DNA of 64,000 nt, taken from G942493375 sp942493375 (GTDB lineage: Bacteria; Armatimonadota; UBA5829). The translations under genes and the position numbers were made by a program. How positions within the stretch are numbered: position 1 is the stretch's first letter; the number at the start of each line of letters is the position of its first letter. The DNA lies in contig OW818698.1 of assembly GCA_942493375.1 (NCBI GenBank), positions 3,038,001 to 3,102,000 on the forward strand. The letters are read 5' to 3'. Shown here in pieces: positions 1 through 9,697 of the stretch. The notes beneath the pieces are model-generated. The model ran no database searches. It was not told the origin of the DNA and worked only from the letters and a program-made list of their open reading frames with translations.

Positions 1-2
1 AC

Positions 3-374
3 TCAGACAATGCTGTAGTATCCGTTGTGATTCCCGGGAGCGAGGGTTACTTTGGTGTACTGGCTGGACATGCTCCTATGATGGCTGAGATGAGCATTGG
101 AGAGTTGGATATCAAACACGAAGATGGCATAGTAGATGAAATGTTCATCTGCGGTGGATTCGTTGAAGTATTTCAAAATACAGTAACAGTCCTGGCACAT
201 ACTGCAGAACTCGGAAAAGATATCGATATCGACCGAGCTGAGCAAGCACTGCAGCGTGCTAGAGACAGAATCGCTTCGAATGCAGCTGATGTTGACCATG
301 CCAGGGCCCAGGTTGCTCTGCAAAAAGCAATGGCCAGACTATCAATAGTCCGAAAACGCGGTCAAGGCCTCTAA
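3..374 (+). CDS. atpC: F1Fo ATP synthase epsilon subunit, 5' end cut off
   Basis: This is the C-terminal part of the epsilon subunit of the F-type ATP synthase, which couples rotation of the c-ring to F1 and restrains wasteful ATP hydrolysis. The reading frame is open from base 3 at the window edge and reads SDNAVVSVVIPGSEGYFGVL, then LAGHAPMM; this is the typical beta-sandwich of AtpC. The GTG at 27 is therefore internal and the true start lies upstream of the window. The C-terminal alpha-hairpin (RAEQALQRARDRI and following) is complete and ends at the stop at 372-374. As the usual last gene of the atp operon, it is followed by a stem-loop. Confidence 0.93.
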   Translation, partial: SDNAVVSVVIPGSEGYFGVLAGHAPMMAEMSIGELDIKHEDGIVDEMFICGGFVEVFQNTVTVLAHTAELGKDIDIDRAEQALQRARDRIASNAADVDHARAQVALQKAMARLSIVRKRGQGL

Positions 375-378
375 CTAC

Positions 379-403
379 GAGGGGAGCAGTTTCCTGCTCC
401 CTC
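379..403 (+). terminator. Stem-loop after atpC
   Basis: An inverted repeat (GAGGGGAGCAG and CTGCTCCCTC, with one bulged G) lies 5 bases after the atpC stop. Only a short T stretch follows, so it is a probable but weak intrinsic terminator of the atp operon. Confidence 0.55.
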
Positions 404-573
404 TTAAAAGAATTATCACCGCTTTCCATCCTCATTCTGAATTATATTTATCATGCTTGAGCACGATTCCAAACCCATTTAACCTCATATGAACCCAACA
501 ATCTATTTCTATCACCTTTACGGCTTCGCACGATAGTATTCATATCTATCCCATCCCTTATGCCAAATGCAGC

Positions 574-602
574 TTGACTCTCATCGCTTATTCCACTACA
601 CT
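574..602 (+). promoter_or_regulatory. Sigma-70-type promoter candidate
   Basis: TTGACT at 574-579 and TACACT at 597-602 are separated by 17 bases, 35 bases before the chosen start of the secreted hydrolase. The -35 box is good and the -10 box is imperfect. Confidence 0.45.
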
Positions 603-637
603 TCTTGCAAAGAGATTTTTATGTAGTGAGGGTATAT

Positions 638-3460
638 ATGCGATACTGGTTGATTTTGTGCCTGATCTGTCTGCTGGCTTCGGCTGGTTGGGGGTTGGAG
701 CGTGTCGGAGGAAAGTCCATGAGCTTTAATTTGGAAACTTGTTACCTGCGCTGGACAATTGGAACAGATGGTGCCACACAGCATTTTGTGGACAAACGTT
801 ACAAAACCGATTATGCGTCAGGGAAACAGTCTTTTGCCCAGATTAAAAAAGCTGGTGCCATATATAATGTCTCTAAGGCTTCGTTTGCTAATGGGAAAAT
901 CACTGCTTCCTTTGGTGATTCCGGAATAACTGCTGTTATTGGAGTCAAGAACTGCGGGCAGTATCTTACTCTTGAAGTGCTCTCCGTTACTGGTGAAGGT
1001 ATTGAAGAACTTGCATTCCTTACTGCAGATTTAAAACTTCAGGGTACACTACAGGAACCATTTACCGCCAGTGCCATGGCTTGCAATCTGCGGACCAATG
1101 TTGATGGTATCCCGGGAGCAACCAATCACCTTCGCGCTGCATGTGTCCCAAAATTCGGCATGGTAGGGGCCAAAGTAGCAGTTATTGCTTGTCCCACCAA
1201 ACAACTCCGCAGTATTATGAAGGTAGCAATAACAGCTGCCCCTGATTTACCACATTCCCCCATCGGCGGTCCATGGGCATACGACAGTAAGAATAACCGT
1301 GGTTCATATCTGTTCAACTTCGGTGAAATGTCTGAACAGACTGTCGATTCGTGGATCAAGATGGTCAAGGGAATAGGAATAACTCAGATCGACTTCCACG
1401 GAGGTGGTTCATTCCGGTTTGGTGACTGTGTCCCCAATCCGGTGACCTACCCAAATGGCCGCAAAAGTTTCAAGGCTGTCATAGATAAACTGCACAAAGC
1501 AGGGATCCTTGCAGGATTACACACCTATGCGTTTTTTATCAGCAAACAGTCCCCATGGGTCACCCCAATCCCAAATCCTGGACTCGCCAAGGATGCAACA
1601 TTCACCCTGGCAAAGCCTCTATCTGATTCTGATGCAACCGTAGTAGTGAACGAAACAACCAAGGATATGTCTACTATCATGGGTTTCGCCTACCGCAACA
1701 GCGTGACTGTGCAAATCGATAACGAATTCATTACGTATACAGGCGTCTCTAAAGAAGCCCCCTACTCATTCACTGGATGCACAAGGGGAGCTAACGGCAC
1801 TAAAATTGTCGCACACGCTGCCGGAGCCAAAGTCTACCACATGAAAGAGTGCTTCGGTCTCTTCGCTCCTGATCCTGATTCTAAATTGTTTATGGATGTG
1901 ATACAAACGAATGCAGATTTTTATAACGAATGTGGATTCGATATGATATATCTGGATGCTCTTGATGGAGAGGATGTTCTTGGCGGATGGGAAAATAGCT
2001 GGCACTACGGCTCTAAGTTTGTTTTCGAACTCGCTAAACGCTTGAAAAAGCCGGCAATCATGGAAATGAGCACATTCCATCACCATTTGTGGTTTGTGCG
2101 AGCGAGAATGGGTGCCTGGGACCATGCAAATCGTGGTTATAAAGATTTTGTCGACATGCATGTAGAATCCAATAAGAGCTGCCTCAACATGTACTTGCCT
2201 GCACACCTCGGTTGGTGGGGCATTATAACCTCAAACTCACCATATGTTGAGGCGACATATACAGACGATACAGAGTATGTACTGGCTAAATGCGCTGGAT
2301 GGGACTGCGGTTTATCACCCATGGTGTTTACTCCGGAAACATACGCAACATCGTACAATCTCAAAAGATTGGGCGGGCTTATCAAGAAATGGGAAGACAT
2401 GAGGCTCTCAGGTTATTTCACAGAAGCCGACAAGACAAAGCTTAGAGTACCTGGAGCAGGATTTACCATCGTCGAGGAAAAGGGTCGCTCCAGAATCAGA
2501 CGTATGGAGAATAATAAGCACAAAGTAGAGGGTCTGAATACCGACAGCAGTAAATGGACTGTCTCCAACAGTTATGCATCACAACCAGCCAAACTACGCA
2601 TAGTGGCGCTAACATCAGTTGCATCCTATGATGACCCGGCAGCTGTCACACTAGCAGACTTCAAAGATACATCGGTCTACAGTGCCAGACAGGCATATCC
2701 TGGAGTTACGGCTGATTTGACTCCATCGACTGCACAGGTCAAAGTCGGAGACGTCAGTGGATGTTTCACGGCAACTGGACCACAGGGATCAAAGGGCAAG
2801 CCAACATGGGCAAAGATCGGACAGGTTTTTGCAGCTCCCTGGAATCTAGGTAGTTGCGGGGCAATGGGAGCCTGGATATATGGCGATGGCAAAGGTGAAT
2901 TGCTTAATATCCAGATCACAAATCCAGATTGGATGAGCAGTGCAACCGCTGACCACTATGTAAAAGTCGATTTTACGGGATGGAGATACTTTGAATTCCT
3001 TGAACCAGAAGGAGACCGAGTGACTGACTACTCTTGGCCTTATGCAGGCAATGCATATGGGGTCTATCGTGAGATGGTAAGTTACAACAGCCTGCAGTCG
3101 ATCAGCATATGGTGCAACAATCTACCAAGTGATGGCTCAATCACCTGCTATATCAGCCCCATTAAGGCACTACCTCTGGTAACAAACAAGCTGGTAAATC
3201 CCTCAGTAACCATCAATGGTAAGACAGTCCGATTCCCTGTGGCAATGGACGCAAATAGCTACCTTGAATACGATTCTCCTACAGATTGTAAGCTATACGA
3301 CGCACAGGGCAACCTGGTTAGTGAGGTTAAACCTGAAGCTGACACCCCTGTTCTTGCAGCTGGTGACAATTCCATAGCTTTCGCATGTGAACCACCCGCA
3401 ACCGGCTCTGCAAGAGCCATGATTACCGTAACAGGAATAGGAGAACTGATAGGAAAATAG
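638..3460 (+). CDS. Secreted TIM-barrel glycoside hydrolase-like protein
   Basis: The ATG at 638 is preferred over one at 605 because GTGAGGG lies just upstream of it and the protein then begins directly with a signal peptide (MRYWLILCLICLLASAGWG). The 940-residue product has an N-terminal beta-rich domain, a TIM-barrel-like centre (about residues 210-620) and one or two beta domains at the C-terminus. Barrel signs are TQIDFHGGG, GILAGLHTYAF and GFDMIYLDALDGED near residue 435. In clan GH-D-type alpha-galactosidases an Asp at the end of such a strand is the nucleophile, so a retaining alpha-glycosidase is possible. I cannot assign a CAZy family. It stands alone between two hairpins and probably degrades extracellular polysaccharide. 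Confidence 0.62.
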   Translation: MRYWLILCLICLLASAGWGLERVGGKSMSFNLETCYLRWTIGTDGATQHFVDKRYKTDYASGKQSFAQIKKAGAIYNVSKASFANGKITASFGDSGITAVIGVKNCGQYLTLEVLSVTGEGIEELAFLTADLKLQGTLQEPFTASAMACNLRTNVDGIPGATNHLRAACVPKFGMVGAKVAVIACPTKQLRSIMKVAITAAPDLPHSPIGGPWAYDSKNNRGSYLFNFGEMSEQTVDSWIKMVKGIGITQIDFHGGGSFRFGDCVPNPVTYPNGRKSFKAVIDKLHKAGILAGLHTYAFFISKQSPWVTPIPNPGLAKDATFTLAKPLSDSDATVVVNETTKDMSTIMGFAYRNSVTVQIDNEFITYTGVSKEAPYSFTGCTRGANGTKIVAHAAGAKVYHMKECFGLFAPDPDSKLFMDVIQTNADFYNECGFDMIYLDALDGEDVLGGWENSWHYGSKFVFELAKRLKKPAIMEMSTFHHHLWFVRARMGAWDHANRGYKDFVDMHVESNKSCLNMYLPAHLGWWGIITSNSPYVEATYTDDTEYVLAKCAGWDCGLSPMVFTPETYATSYNLKRLGGLIKKWEDMRLSGYFTEADKTKLRVPGAGFTIVEEKGRSRIRRMENNKHKVEGLNTDSSKWTVSNSYASQPAKLRIVALTSVASYDDPAAVTLADFKDTSVYSARQAYPGVTADLTPSTAQVKVGDVSGCFTATGPQGSKGKPTWAKIGQVFAAPWNLGSCGAMGAWIYGDGKGELLNIQITNPDWMSSATADHYVKVDFTGWRYFEFLEPEGDRVTDYSWPYAGNAYGVYREMVSYNSLQSISIWCNNLPSDGSITCYISPIKALPLVTNKLVNPSVTINGKTVRFPVAMDANSYLEYDSPTDCKLYDAQGNLVSEVKPEADTPVLAAGDNSIAFACEPPATGSARAMITVTGIGELIGK

Positions 3461-3469
3461 ATAGCCACA

Positions 3470-3502
3470 CGGGAGGGTGCTGCAGCCCTCCCGTTCTTTT
3501 TA
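3470..3502 (+). terminator. Intrinsic terminator of the secreted hydrolase
   Basis: A perfect 8-bp stem (CGGGAGGG with CCCTCCCG) and an 8-base loop are followed by TTCTTTTTA. This is a textbook rho-independent terminator 9 bases after the stop codon. Confidence 0.88.
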
Positions 3503-3576
3503 TATACCTGATATTGCTATAATAAATTCTTCCACTACACTTTAGACATTAAGATTATTGCATTAGCCACCGTTAC

Positions 3577-3616
3577 TTCCCCCTAAAGTTTTTGTACGTA
3601 TAACGCCATAATATAT
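3577..3616 (+). promoter_or_regulatory. Shared promoter-like motif, copy 1
   Basis: TTCCCCCTAAAG (3577-3588), exactly 17 bases, then CCATAATATAT (3606-3616). The same two blocks with the same 17-base gap recur at 14433-14472, ahead of another GGDEF-EAL gene. CATAAT resembles a -10 box; the upstream block does not match TTGACA, so an alternative sigma factor or an activator site is possible. It lies about 90 bases ahead of the start at 3705. Confidence 0.55.
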
Positions 3617-3704
3617 GATGTGTTCAATGTCGTATTATTGCTTTTTTGCTCTTTCGTAGCCATTTGAAACATTGGTCCCATGCCCTCTCTAAGGTATCTA
3701 TACA

Positions 3705-6700
3705 TTGCGTGTAAATAGAATCCTCAATCACATAAATGGTGACAATATCATATCACTACTGGTAATGCTGGCTGGAGTCAGCATATGCCTGGCTTTATTT
3801 TTTGCCACTGTTTCCAAAGAGAAAGACCAAGCACGCCTGAGTTTCAAGCTATTAGCTGAGGAAACAACATCCTCAATCGAAAACAGTATAATAGAAAACA
3901 GCACCACAGTCGGTGCGATAGCATCACTTTTTAACGCTTCAGGCAAGGTAGATCGGCACGGATTCTCAGTGTTCGTTCGTCCGTTCCTCACTAGAAATAG
4001 AAGTATCCAGGCCTTACAATGGGTGCCGCGGGTAATAGATAAGGATCGAAAGAGTTACGAAGCATCAGCCCGTCGCGACGGTTTGTCCGATTTCTGCTTT
4101 AAGGAATGGGACAAAACACACGTTCTTAAAACCGCCAGCATCCGAAAGGATTATTTCGTAGTCTATTACAATGAACCTTTGCTGCCCAATAGATTTGTTA
4201 CAGGTCTTGATAATGGATCAGAACCTGTCAGGCATAAAGCACTGCTCGATTCTGCCCTTACTGGTTCAGAGACATATTCTCCCCCGATTGCTCTGCTGCA
4301 GAGCAAAGCAAGTCAAAAAGGGTATCTAGTCTATCAACCCGTTTATACACGTCCTGTCCAAAATGGAAATCCTCAGGAGCGCCTTAAATGCCTGAGAGGC
4401 TTTGCGGCCGGTGTCTTTATAATGGACAAGGTAATGCAGGCTGCACAAGGTCATCGGAACACTGGCTCGATTTACCTGGAAGTAATCGATGTTACTGATT
4501 CTAGACACATACAGACAATCGGTTCCATTGGAAAAAAGGGAGCCGACACCACAAATATCTCATATGATCGATACTATTCATTTGGCAACCGCCGTTGGTA
4601 CTTCCACGCAGTTCCTGGAATCTCCTACACCGTACCTTCGCTCTTCTCTGCATGGATCAGACTGGCTTTGAGCCTCGCTCTGGTTTTAGTCGTCTTCATG
4701 TTTCTTGTATATCGTTCTAATGCCATTCGAATGCTGCAAGAGGAGGAAGAACGCTTCAATCAACTTACACAGCAGAGTCGAACTGTCATCTGGGATACAA
4801 ATGCTGAAGGATTATATACTTACTTTAGCGACGTTTCAGAAATAGTATTGGGCTATAGATCGGACGAAATTATTGGTAAAAAGCACTTCTACGATATTCA
4901 TCCTGAAGAGGGCAGAGAGGCATTCAAAACCGCGGCTCTTGAGGTATTCGCTCGTAAGGAACCTTTCAAGAATCTTGAGAATACTATACAAACAAAGGAT
5001 GGGCATATTGTATGGGTATCAACAAACGGCGTACCAATAATTGATAATAACGGCGTATTGATAGGTTACCGGGGTTCCGATACAGATATCAACGAACGTA
5101 AACAAGTTGAAAGTGCATTACGTGAAAGCGATGAAAGATTCTACAATGCTTTTGAGTATGCAGCTATTGGAATGGCGCTGATCTCACTGGAAGGCAGTTG
5201 GTTAAAAGTCAATCAGGCATTATGCGACATTATTGGATATTCAAAAAACGAACTGTTACTAAAAACATTCCAGGATATTACTCATCCTGACGACTTGGGA
5301 ACCGACATTCTTTATGTACAAAAAATGTTATCAGGCACTATCTCCACATACAAAATGGAGAAGCGATATTACCACAAACTTGGGCATATAGTATGTGTTC
5401 TGCTGGCTGTCTCCATGGTGCGAGACAGTATGGAAAATCCACTATATTTTATCTCCCAGATTGAAGACATAACAGAGCGCAAGCGTGCAGAGGAGGCTCT
5501 GGCAAAGATTGAAGAAAAGCAAAATGCTATGATATCTAATATCTCTGATGTTATTGGCATAATACGTTTGGATGGTATTATTGAATATAAAAGTCCCAAT
5601 ATAGAAAAATACTTCGGCTGGCATCCGCAGGATCTTATCGGTGCAGATTGTTGGCTAACCGTTCATCCGGATGATCTTGAGCGCGTTAGGAGACATTTCT
5701 ATGCACTCTTGGAAAGTGACCATTCCGTAGTAGAGATTGAATACCAATACAAATGCAAAGATGGTAGTTATAAACCAGTAAGACTCACTGCTACTAATCT
5801 TGTTAATGATCCAATAATTAGCGGTGTATTATTAAATTATCACGATATCACCGACCGCAAACTGGCTGAGGATGCGCTCCTGGATGGTGAACGCCGCTAC
5901 AGGTTACTATGGGAATCTGCCAGTGAAGGATTCGGTTTGCATGAGTTGATAACCAACACGGACGGCGTCGCGGTAAATTATCGAATACTGGATGTTAATC
6001 CTGTATTTGAAAGCATTACTGGTCTGACTGCAGACCAGGTGGTGGGTAAACTGGCAACTGAAGCATACAGAACTAAAGAACCTCCATATCTGGAAGTGTA
6101 TGCCAGAGTAGCCACAACTGGAATCGCAGAATATTTTGAAACCCATTTTGGGCCAACAAACAGGCATTTCGAAATATCTGTATTTTCCCCGTCTCCTGGA
6201 CAGTTCGCCACGGCATTTTCAGATATCTCCGAGCGTAAAGCACACGAGGCTATGCTTAGTTATCAGTCTACACATGATGCTCTGACCAGCCTTCCAAATC
6301 GTCTGTTTTTTGAGCGTCATCTCGGTGATATATTAAATGACAATGCTGGCAGACGATCACGCTCTATGGGAGTGTTTTTCCTTGACCTGGACAATTTCAA
6401 GATGGTAAACGACACAATGGGTCATAAAGCTGGAGATGAGTTATTAAAAGAGACCGCTGTAAGATTAAGTCAATGCCTGAGAGCAGGAGATATACTTGCC
6501 AGGATTGGAGGAGACGAATTTACGATATTGCTGCACGATATTTGGGCTAAGGATGACGCTGCAATAGTAGCCCAGCGTATACTACAGACAATAGCACAAC
6601 CATTTGAGGTCGCTGGTTGTAAGTTGGTTATAGGAGTAAGTATTGGAGTCAGTATTTACCCGGACAATGCCGTTGATGTAGATGGACTGTTAAAGTCAGC

Positions 6701-7580
6701 CGATGCTGCAATGTACAAAGCTAAAGAGTTAGGTCGTAACAACTGCCAGTTCTTCTCAGATGAAATCAGTCAAGCTAATCAAGCTCGAGTAGAAATGGAA
6801 CGGGATCTCAGGTATGCAATCGAACTGGATGAACTGAAAGTATTTTATCAACCCATAACAGACATAAGGACAATGCGGATCACAGGAGCTGAAGCATTAC
6901 TTCGATGGGAACATCCGGAACAAGGTATGATTTCTCCGGGGCTTTTTGTTCCATTGGCTGAGGAGACCGGTTTGATACTTCCTATGGGCAGAATGGTGCT
7001 TGAAACAGCTTGTAAGCAGGGAAAAGCCTGGCATGAGGCGGGTTATTCTGACTTCGAAATCTCAGTGAATGTCTCACCTGCTCAGTTAAGTGATATAGGA
7101 TTCATATCTGAAGTTCACGCAGCTCTGTCTGATAGTGGCTTCCCACCGAATTGCCTAAAACTAGAGGTTACCGAGACCGTGCTCGCTAGAAATGACAATG
7201 ACGAAGTGGACCTCCTAAGCATTTTGAAATCCCTGGGAGTGAGTATATGTTTGGACGATTTTGGTATTGGTTATTCATCACTAAGCAGGCTCAACAAACT
7301 CCCGATCGCTCATATGAAAATAGACGGATATTTTGTAAGAAATATTACTTGCAGCCAAAAAGACAGGGCTATGACCGAGTCCATAATCGTAATGGCCCAC
7401 AATCTTGGTATAAAGGTTACTGCTGAGTGGATTGAAGACGAAGATCAGATGGAGATTATTAAGTCATTGAATTGTGATTACGCACAAGGATACCTTATAA
7501 GTCCGGCACTCTCTGCAGATAACTTCAGCAACTTCCTGAAGGCTTGGACAAATAAACAACAATCGACAAATGCGGCTTGA
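3705..7580 (+). CDS. CHASE-PAS4-GGDEF-EAL cyclic-di-GMP enzyme
   Basis: This is a membrane sensor that probably makes and/or breaks cyclic-di-GMP. The start is TTG at 3705, with AAGG about 10 bases upstream; the next in-frame ATG would cut into the first membrane helix. Order over 1291 residues: membrane helix (about 14-34), extracytoplasmic CHASE domain (about 60-230, with QALQWVPRV), second helix (about 308-335), four PAS domains (about 345-850), GGDEF (about 865-1025) and EAL (about 1035-1280). GGDEF is intact near residue 935, with an RAGD inhibitory site five residues before it. The EAL side keeps EALLRW, the SVNVSP Asn, LEVTET, DDFG and MKID, so both activities look possible. The module is very similar to those of the proteins at 9687 and 14607. 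Confidence 0.93.
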   Translation: MRVNRILNHINGDNIISLLVMLAGVSICLALFFATVSKEKDQARLSFKLLAEETTSSIENSIIENSTTVGAIASLFNASGKVDRHGFSVFVRPFLTRNRSIQALQWVPRVIDKDRKSYEASARRDGLSDFCFKEWDKTHVLKTASIRKDYFVVYYNEPLLPNRFVTGLDNGSEPVRHKALLDSALTGSETYSPPIALLQSKASQKGYLVYQPVYTRPVQNGNPQERLKCLRGFAAGVFIMDKVMQAAQGHRNTGSIYLEVIDVTDSRHIQTIGSIGKKGADTTNISYDRYYSFGNRRWYFHAVPGISYTVPSLFSAWIRLALSLALVLVVFMFLVYRSNAIRMLQEEEERFNQLTQQSRTVIWDTNAEGLYTYFSDVSEIVLGYRSDEIIGKKHFYDIHPEEGREAFKTAALEVFARKEPFKNLENTIQTKDGHIVWVSTNGVPIIDNNGVLIGYRGSDTDINERKQVESALRESDERFYNAFEYAAIGMALISLEGSWLKVNQALCDIIGYSKNELLLKTFQDITHPDDLGTDILYVQKMLSGTISTYKMEKRYYHKLGHIVCVLLAVSMVRDSMENPLYFISQIEDITERKRAEEALAKIEEKQNAMISNISDVIGIIRLDGIIEYKSPNIEKYFGWHPQDLIGADCWLTVHPDDLERVRRHFYALLESDHSVVEIEYQYKCKDGSYKPVRLTATNLVNDPIISGVLLNYHDITDRKLAEDALLDGERRYRLLWESASEGFGLHELITNTDGVAVNYRILDVNPVFESITGLTADQVVGKLATEAYRTKEPPYLEVYARVATTGIAEYFETHFGPTNRHFEISVFSPSPGQFATAFSDISERKAHEAMLSYQSTHDALTSLPNRLFFERHLGDILNDNAGRRSRSMGVFFLDLDNFKMVNDTMGHKAGDELLKETAVRLSQCLRAGDILARIGGDEFTILLHDIWAKDDAAIVAQRILQTIAQPFEVAGCKLVIGVSIGVSIYPDNAVDVDGLLKSADAAMYKAKELGRNNCQFFSDEISQANQARVEMERDLRYAIELDELKVFYQPITDIRTMRITGAEALLRWEHPEQGMISPGLFVPLAEETGLILPMGRMVLETACKQGKAWHEAGYSDFEISVNVSPAQLSDIGFISEVHAALSDSGFPPNCLKLEVTETVLARNDNDEVDLLSILKSLGVSICLDDFGIGYSSLSRLNKLPIAHMKIDGYFVRNITCSQKDRAMTESIIVMAHNLGIKVTAEWIEDEDQMEIIKSLNCDYAQGYLISPALSADNFSNFLKAWTNKQQSTNAA

Positions 7581-7970
7581 GCGCTTCATAGCAAAACATC
7601 GAGATTCTGTCCTTCGCGGTAAATCCAACGGGGCTCGGAGACGGGTTTACTCTATGATCGACGCTGTTAATTCTATATCTTCTGCCAAATATATAATGCA
7701 AATCAAAACACTAATGCACCTAGATATTTATAATACAGACTATATACACCTAAGAATATCACCCTAAGAATGCCATAATGAATAGTGTCACTGTTAATGG
7801 TTTTTAGGCATAAGGCGCAAATCTATCAATGATATTCAATAGTAATCACAAGCCATATATACCGATATACCTAGCTACGTAGTGAATACAACTCCGATGA
7901 TTACGTATACATCATTATTCATGTTTACTACGGTAACCAGCTGACGATTATATCCAACGAGGAGTAAACG
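7581..7970 (+). other. 390-bp AT-rich intergenic stretch
   Basis: No convincing gene lies here. An imperfect hairpin (GTAAATCC at 7619-7626 with GGGTTTAC at 7643-7650) may end the upstream transcript. No B12-box motif was seen, so a cobalamin riboswitch ahead of the corrinoid gene is not supported. AACGAGGAG near 7955-7963 is the ribosome-binding site for the next gene. Confidence 0.5.
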
Positions 7971-8639
7971 ATGCGGATTAATTGCAAAGTAGGCAATTCC
8001 CTGGAGAATAAAAGACTCATAGCGTCCGAATTCGAGGAGGCGTTACTTACTATGGACCGGTTGTCAGCCATAAAACTTCTTTCTACATCGAAAGATGCTG
8101 CTCCTCTTCAACATATTGAGAGCCTGATCATACCGACACTTGAAAGAATTGGACTTGGCTGGGAACAAGGTCGCTATGCCCTTTCGCAGGTCTATATGAG
8201 TGGTCGCATTTGTGAAGAACTGGTTGATGAACTTATGCCTCCAAGCGATCCGAACAGAAAACACCAGCCAAAAATGGCCATCAGCGTTTTGGATGATCAC
8301 CATCTGCTGGGTAAACGGATCGTTTACGCAACACTCCGAGCCAGTGGTTATGAACTACAGGATTACGGACAGATGGACGTACCATCCCTGGTACGCAAAA
8401 CCAGTGAGGACGGTATTGAAGTCTTGCTTATCTCTGTCCTGATGCTTAACTCAGCTCTGAGGGTTACGAAAGTGCGTGAAGGACTAGACAACCTTGGTTG
8501 TAATACCAGGATTATTGTCGGAGGCGCACCATTTCGCATTGATGAAAAGTTATGGAAGGAAGTCGGTGCTGATGCAATGGGAAAGAGCGCCTCAGACGCC
8601 ATTGAGGCCGTCAACGGCATATCAGGAGGTCTGCTATGA
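7971..8639 (+). CDS. Corrinoid (cobalamin-binding) protein, MtbC/MetH type
   Basis: This 222-residue protein has the two-part build of methyl-carrying corrinoid proteins: a helical cap (about residues 15-95) and a Rossmann-like B12-binding domain (about 100-215). The DxHxxG signature that supplies the lower-axial His is present as DHHLLG near residue 106, followed by the usual GKRIV helix start; ISVLML and IIVGGAPF match the later cobalamin-contact strands. A strong GAGGAG site precedes the ATG. Its last four bases overlap the start of the UroD-family gene (ATGA), so the two are co-translated. In corrinoid methyltransfer such proteins shuttle a methyl group between two transferases. A sensory role with the downstream signalling protein is an alternative. 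Confidence 0.88.
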   Translation: MRINCKVGNSLENKRLIASEFEEALLTMDRLSAIKLLSTSKDAAPLQHIESLIIPTLERIGLGWEQGRYALSQVYMSGRICEELVDELMPPSDPNRKHQPKMAISVLDDHHLLGKRIVYATLRASGYELQDYGQMDVPSLVRKTSEDGIEVLLISVLMLNSALRVTKVREGLDNLGCNTRIIVGGAPFRIDEKLWKEVGADAMGKSASDAIEAVNGISGGLL

Positions 8640-9697
8640 ATACACCGTCTATGACCAGCATGCAGCGAGTTCTCACCACTCTGGGACATCAGGAACCAGA
8701 CCGTGTACCGTTCTTCCTGTTAGTCACGATGCATGGTGCCCGAGAGTTGGGTCTATCTATAAAAGAATATTTTGCCAGGCCTGAAACAGTGGTTGAAGGT
8801 CAGCTTAGAATGCGTGCCAAATATCGTCACGACTGTATATATGCGTTTTACTATGCACCCATAGAAATAGAAGCATGGGGAGGAGAAGTCATCTTTGCGG
8901 AAGATGGCCCCCCAAACTCAGGAGAACCATTCTTGCACAAGCTAGAAGACATTCTACGTTTGACTCCTCCATGTATTGACGACTCTGAGGGCTTAAAAAG
9001 AGTACTCAGCAGCATTGAGCAGTTAAAAGCACAAGTTGGAGATGATGCCCCGATTATTGGTGTAGTTATGTCTCCATTCTCATTGCCAGTAATGCAGATG
9101 GGATTCGACCGATATCTTGACTTGATCTACGAACATCCGGCATTGTTCAAACAGCTGATGAATGTAAATGAAGAGCATTGTGTTGCGTGGGCAAACGCAC
9201 AATTGAATGCCGGAGCAACAGCAATCTGCTATTTCGACCCGGTTTCTTCCACAACAATTATCCCGAAAGAGTTATACCTTAAGACCGGCCATATAATTGC
9301 AACTCGCACACTAGCCCGTATTAACGGACCTACAGCAACGCATTTTGCATCAGGTCACTGTAAATCCATTACAAATGATATTGGACAGACTAGTACTGCC
9401 ATTATTGGCGTGAGTGTTGAGGAAGATTTGGGTCAGCTCAAAGAGGCCTGCAGAGGCAAACTGTCGCTATTGGGTAATCTGAATGGTATTTCAATGCGCG
9501 GATGGACAACGAATGAGACAGAAATTGCTGTAAAAGAAGCAATCAAGAAAGCTGGTCCTGGCGGTGGGTTCATTCTTTCGGATAATCACGGAGAAATTCC
9601 CTGGCAAGTTCCTGAGGAAGTCTTGCTGAACATATCTGAGGCTGTGCATAAGTGGGGAGATTATCCGCTGAACTGGATTGAAGATAGTGCAAAATAG
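8636..9697 (+). CDS. UroD/MtaA-family protein with altered zinc ligands
   Basis: This 353-residue protein has the fold of the uroporphyrinogen decarboxylase family, which includes methylcobalamin:coenzyme M methyltransferases (MtaA/MtbA). The start is set by AGGAGG six bases upstream and a four-base overlap with the corrinoid gene. MtaA-type enzymes hold zinc by His-x-Cys and a later Cys. Here the corresponding places read HFA (His236, Ala238) and DNHGEIP (His318), so both Cys appear replaced while one His remains. It may bind another metal, act on a different acceptor, or have become a regulator. Its 3' end overlaps the downstream signalling gene, making a three-gene coupled operon. Confidence 0.82.
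   Translation: MNTPSMTSMQRVLTTLGHQEPDRVPFFLLVTMHGARELGLSIKEYFARPETVVEGQLRMRAKYRHDCIYAFYYAPIEIEAWGGEVIFAEDGPPNSGEPFLHKLEDILRLTPPCIDDSEGLKRVLSSIEQLKAQVGDDAPIIGVVMSPFSLPVMQMGFDRYLDLIYEHPALFKQLMNVNEEHCVAWANAQLNAGATAICYFDPVSSTTIIPKELYLKTGHIIATRTLARINGPTATHFASGHCKSITNDIGQTSTAIIGVSVEEDLGQLKEACRGKLSLLGNLNGISMRGWTTNETEIAVKEAIKKAGPGGGFILSDNHGEIPWQVPEEVLLNISEAVHKWGDYPLNWIEDSAK

Noticed and set aside
7570..7767. Small gene after the CHASE-type protein
   Set aside because: The frame opens inside the end of the upstream gene, has no ribosome-binding site and no recognisable protein pattern.
7581..7970. Cobalamin riboswitch ahead of the corrinoid gene
   Set aside because: No B12-box consensus or the long conserved core could be found in the gap.
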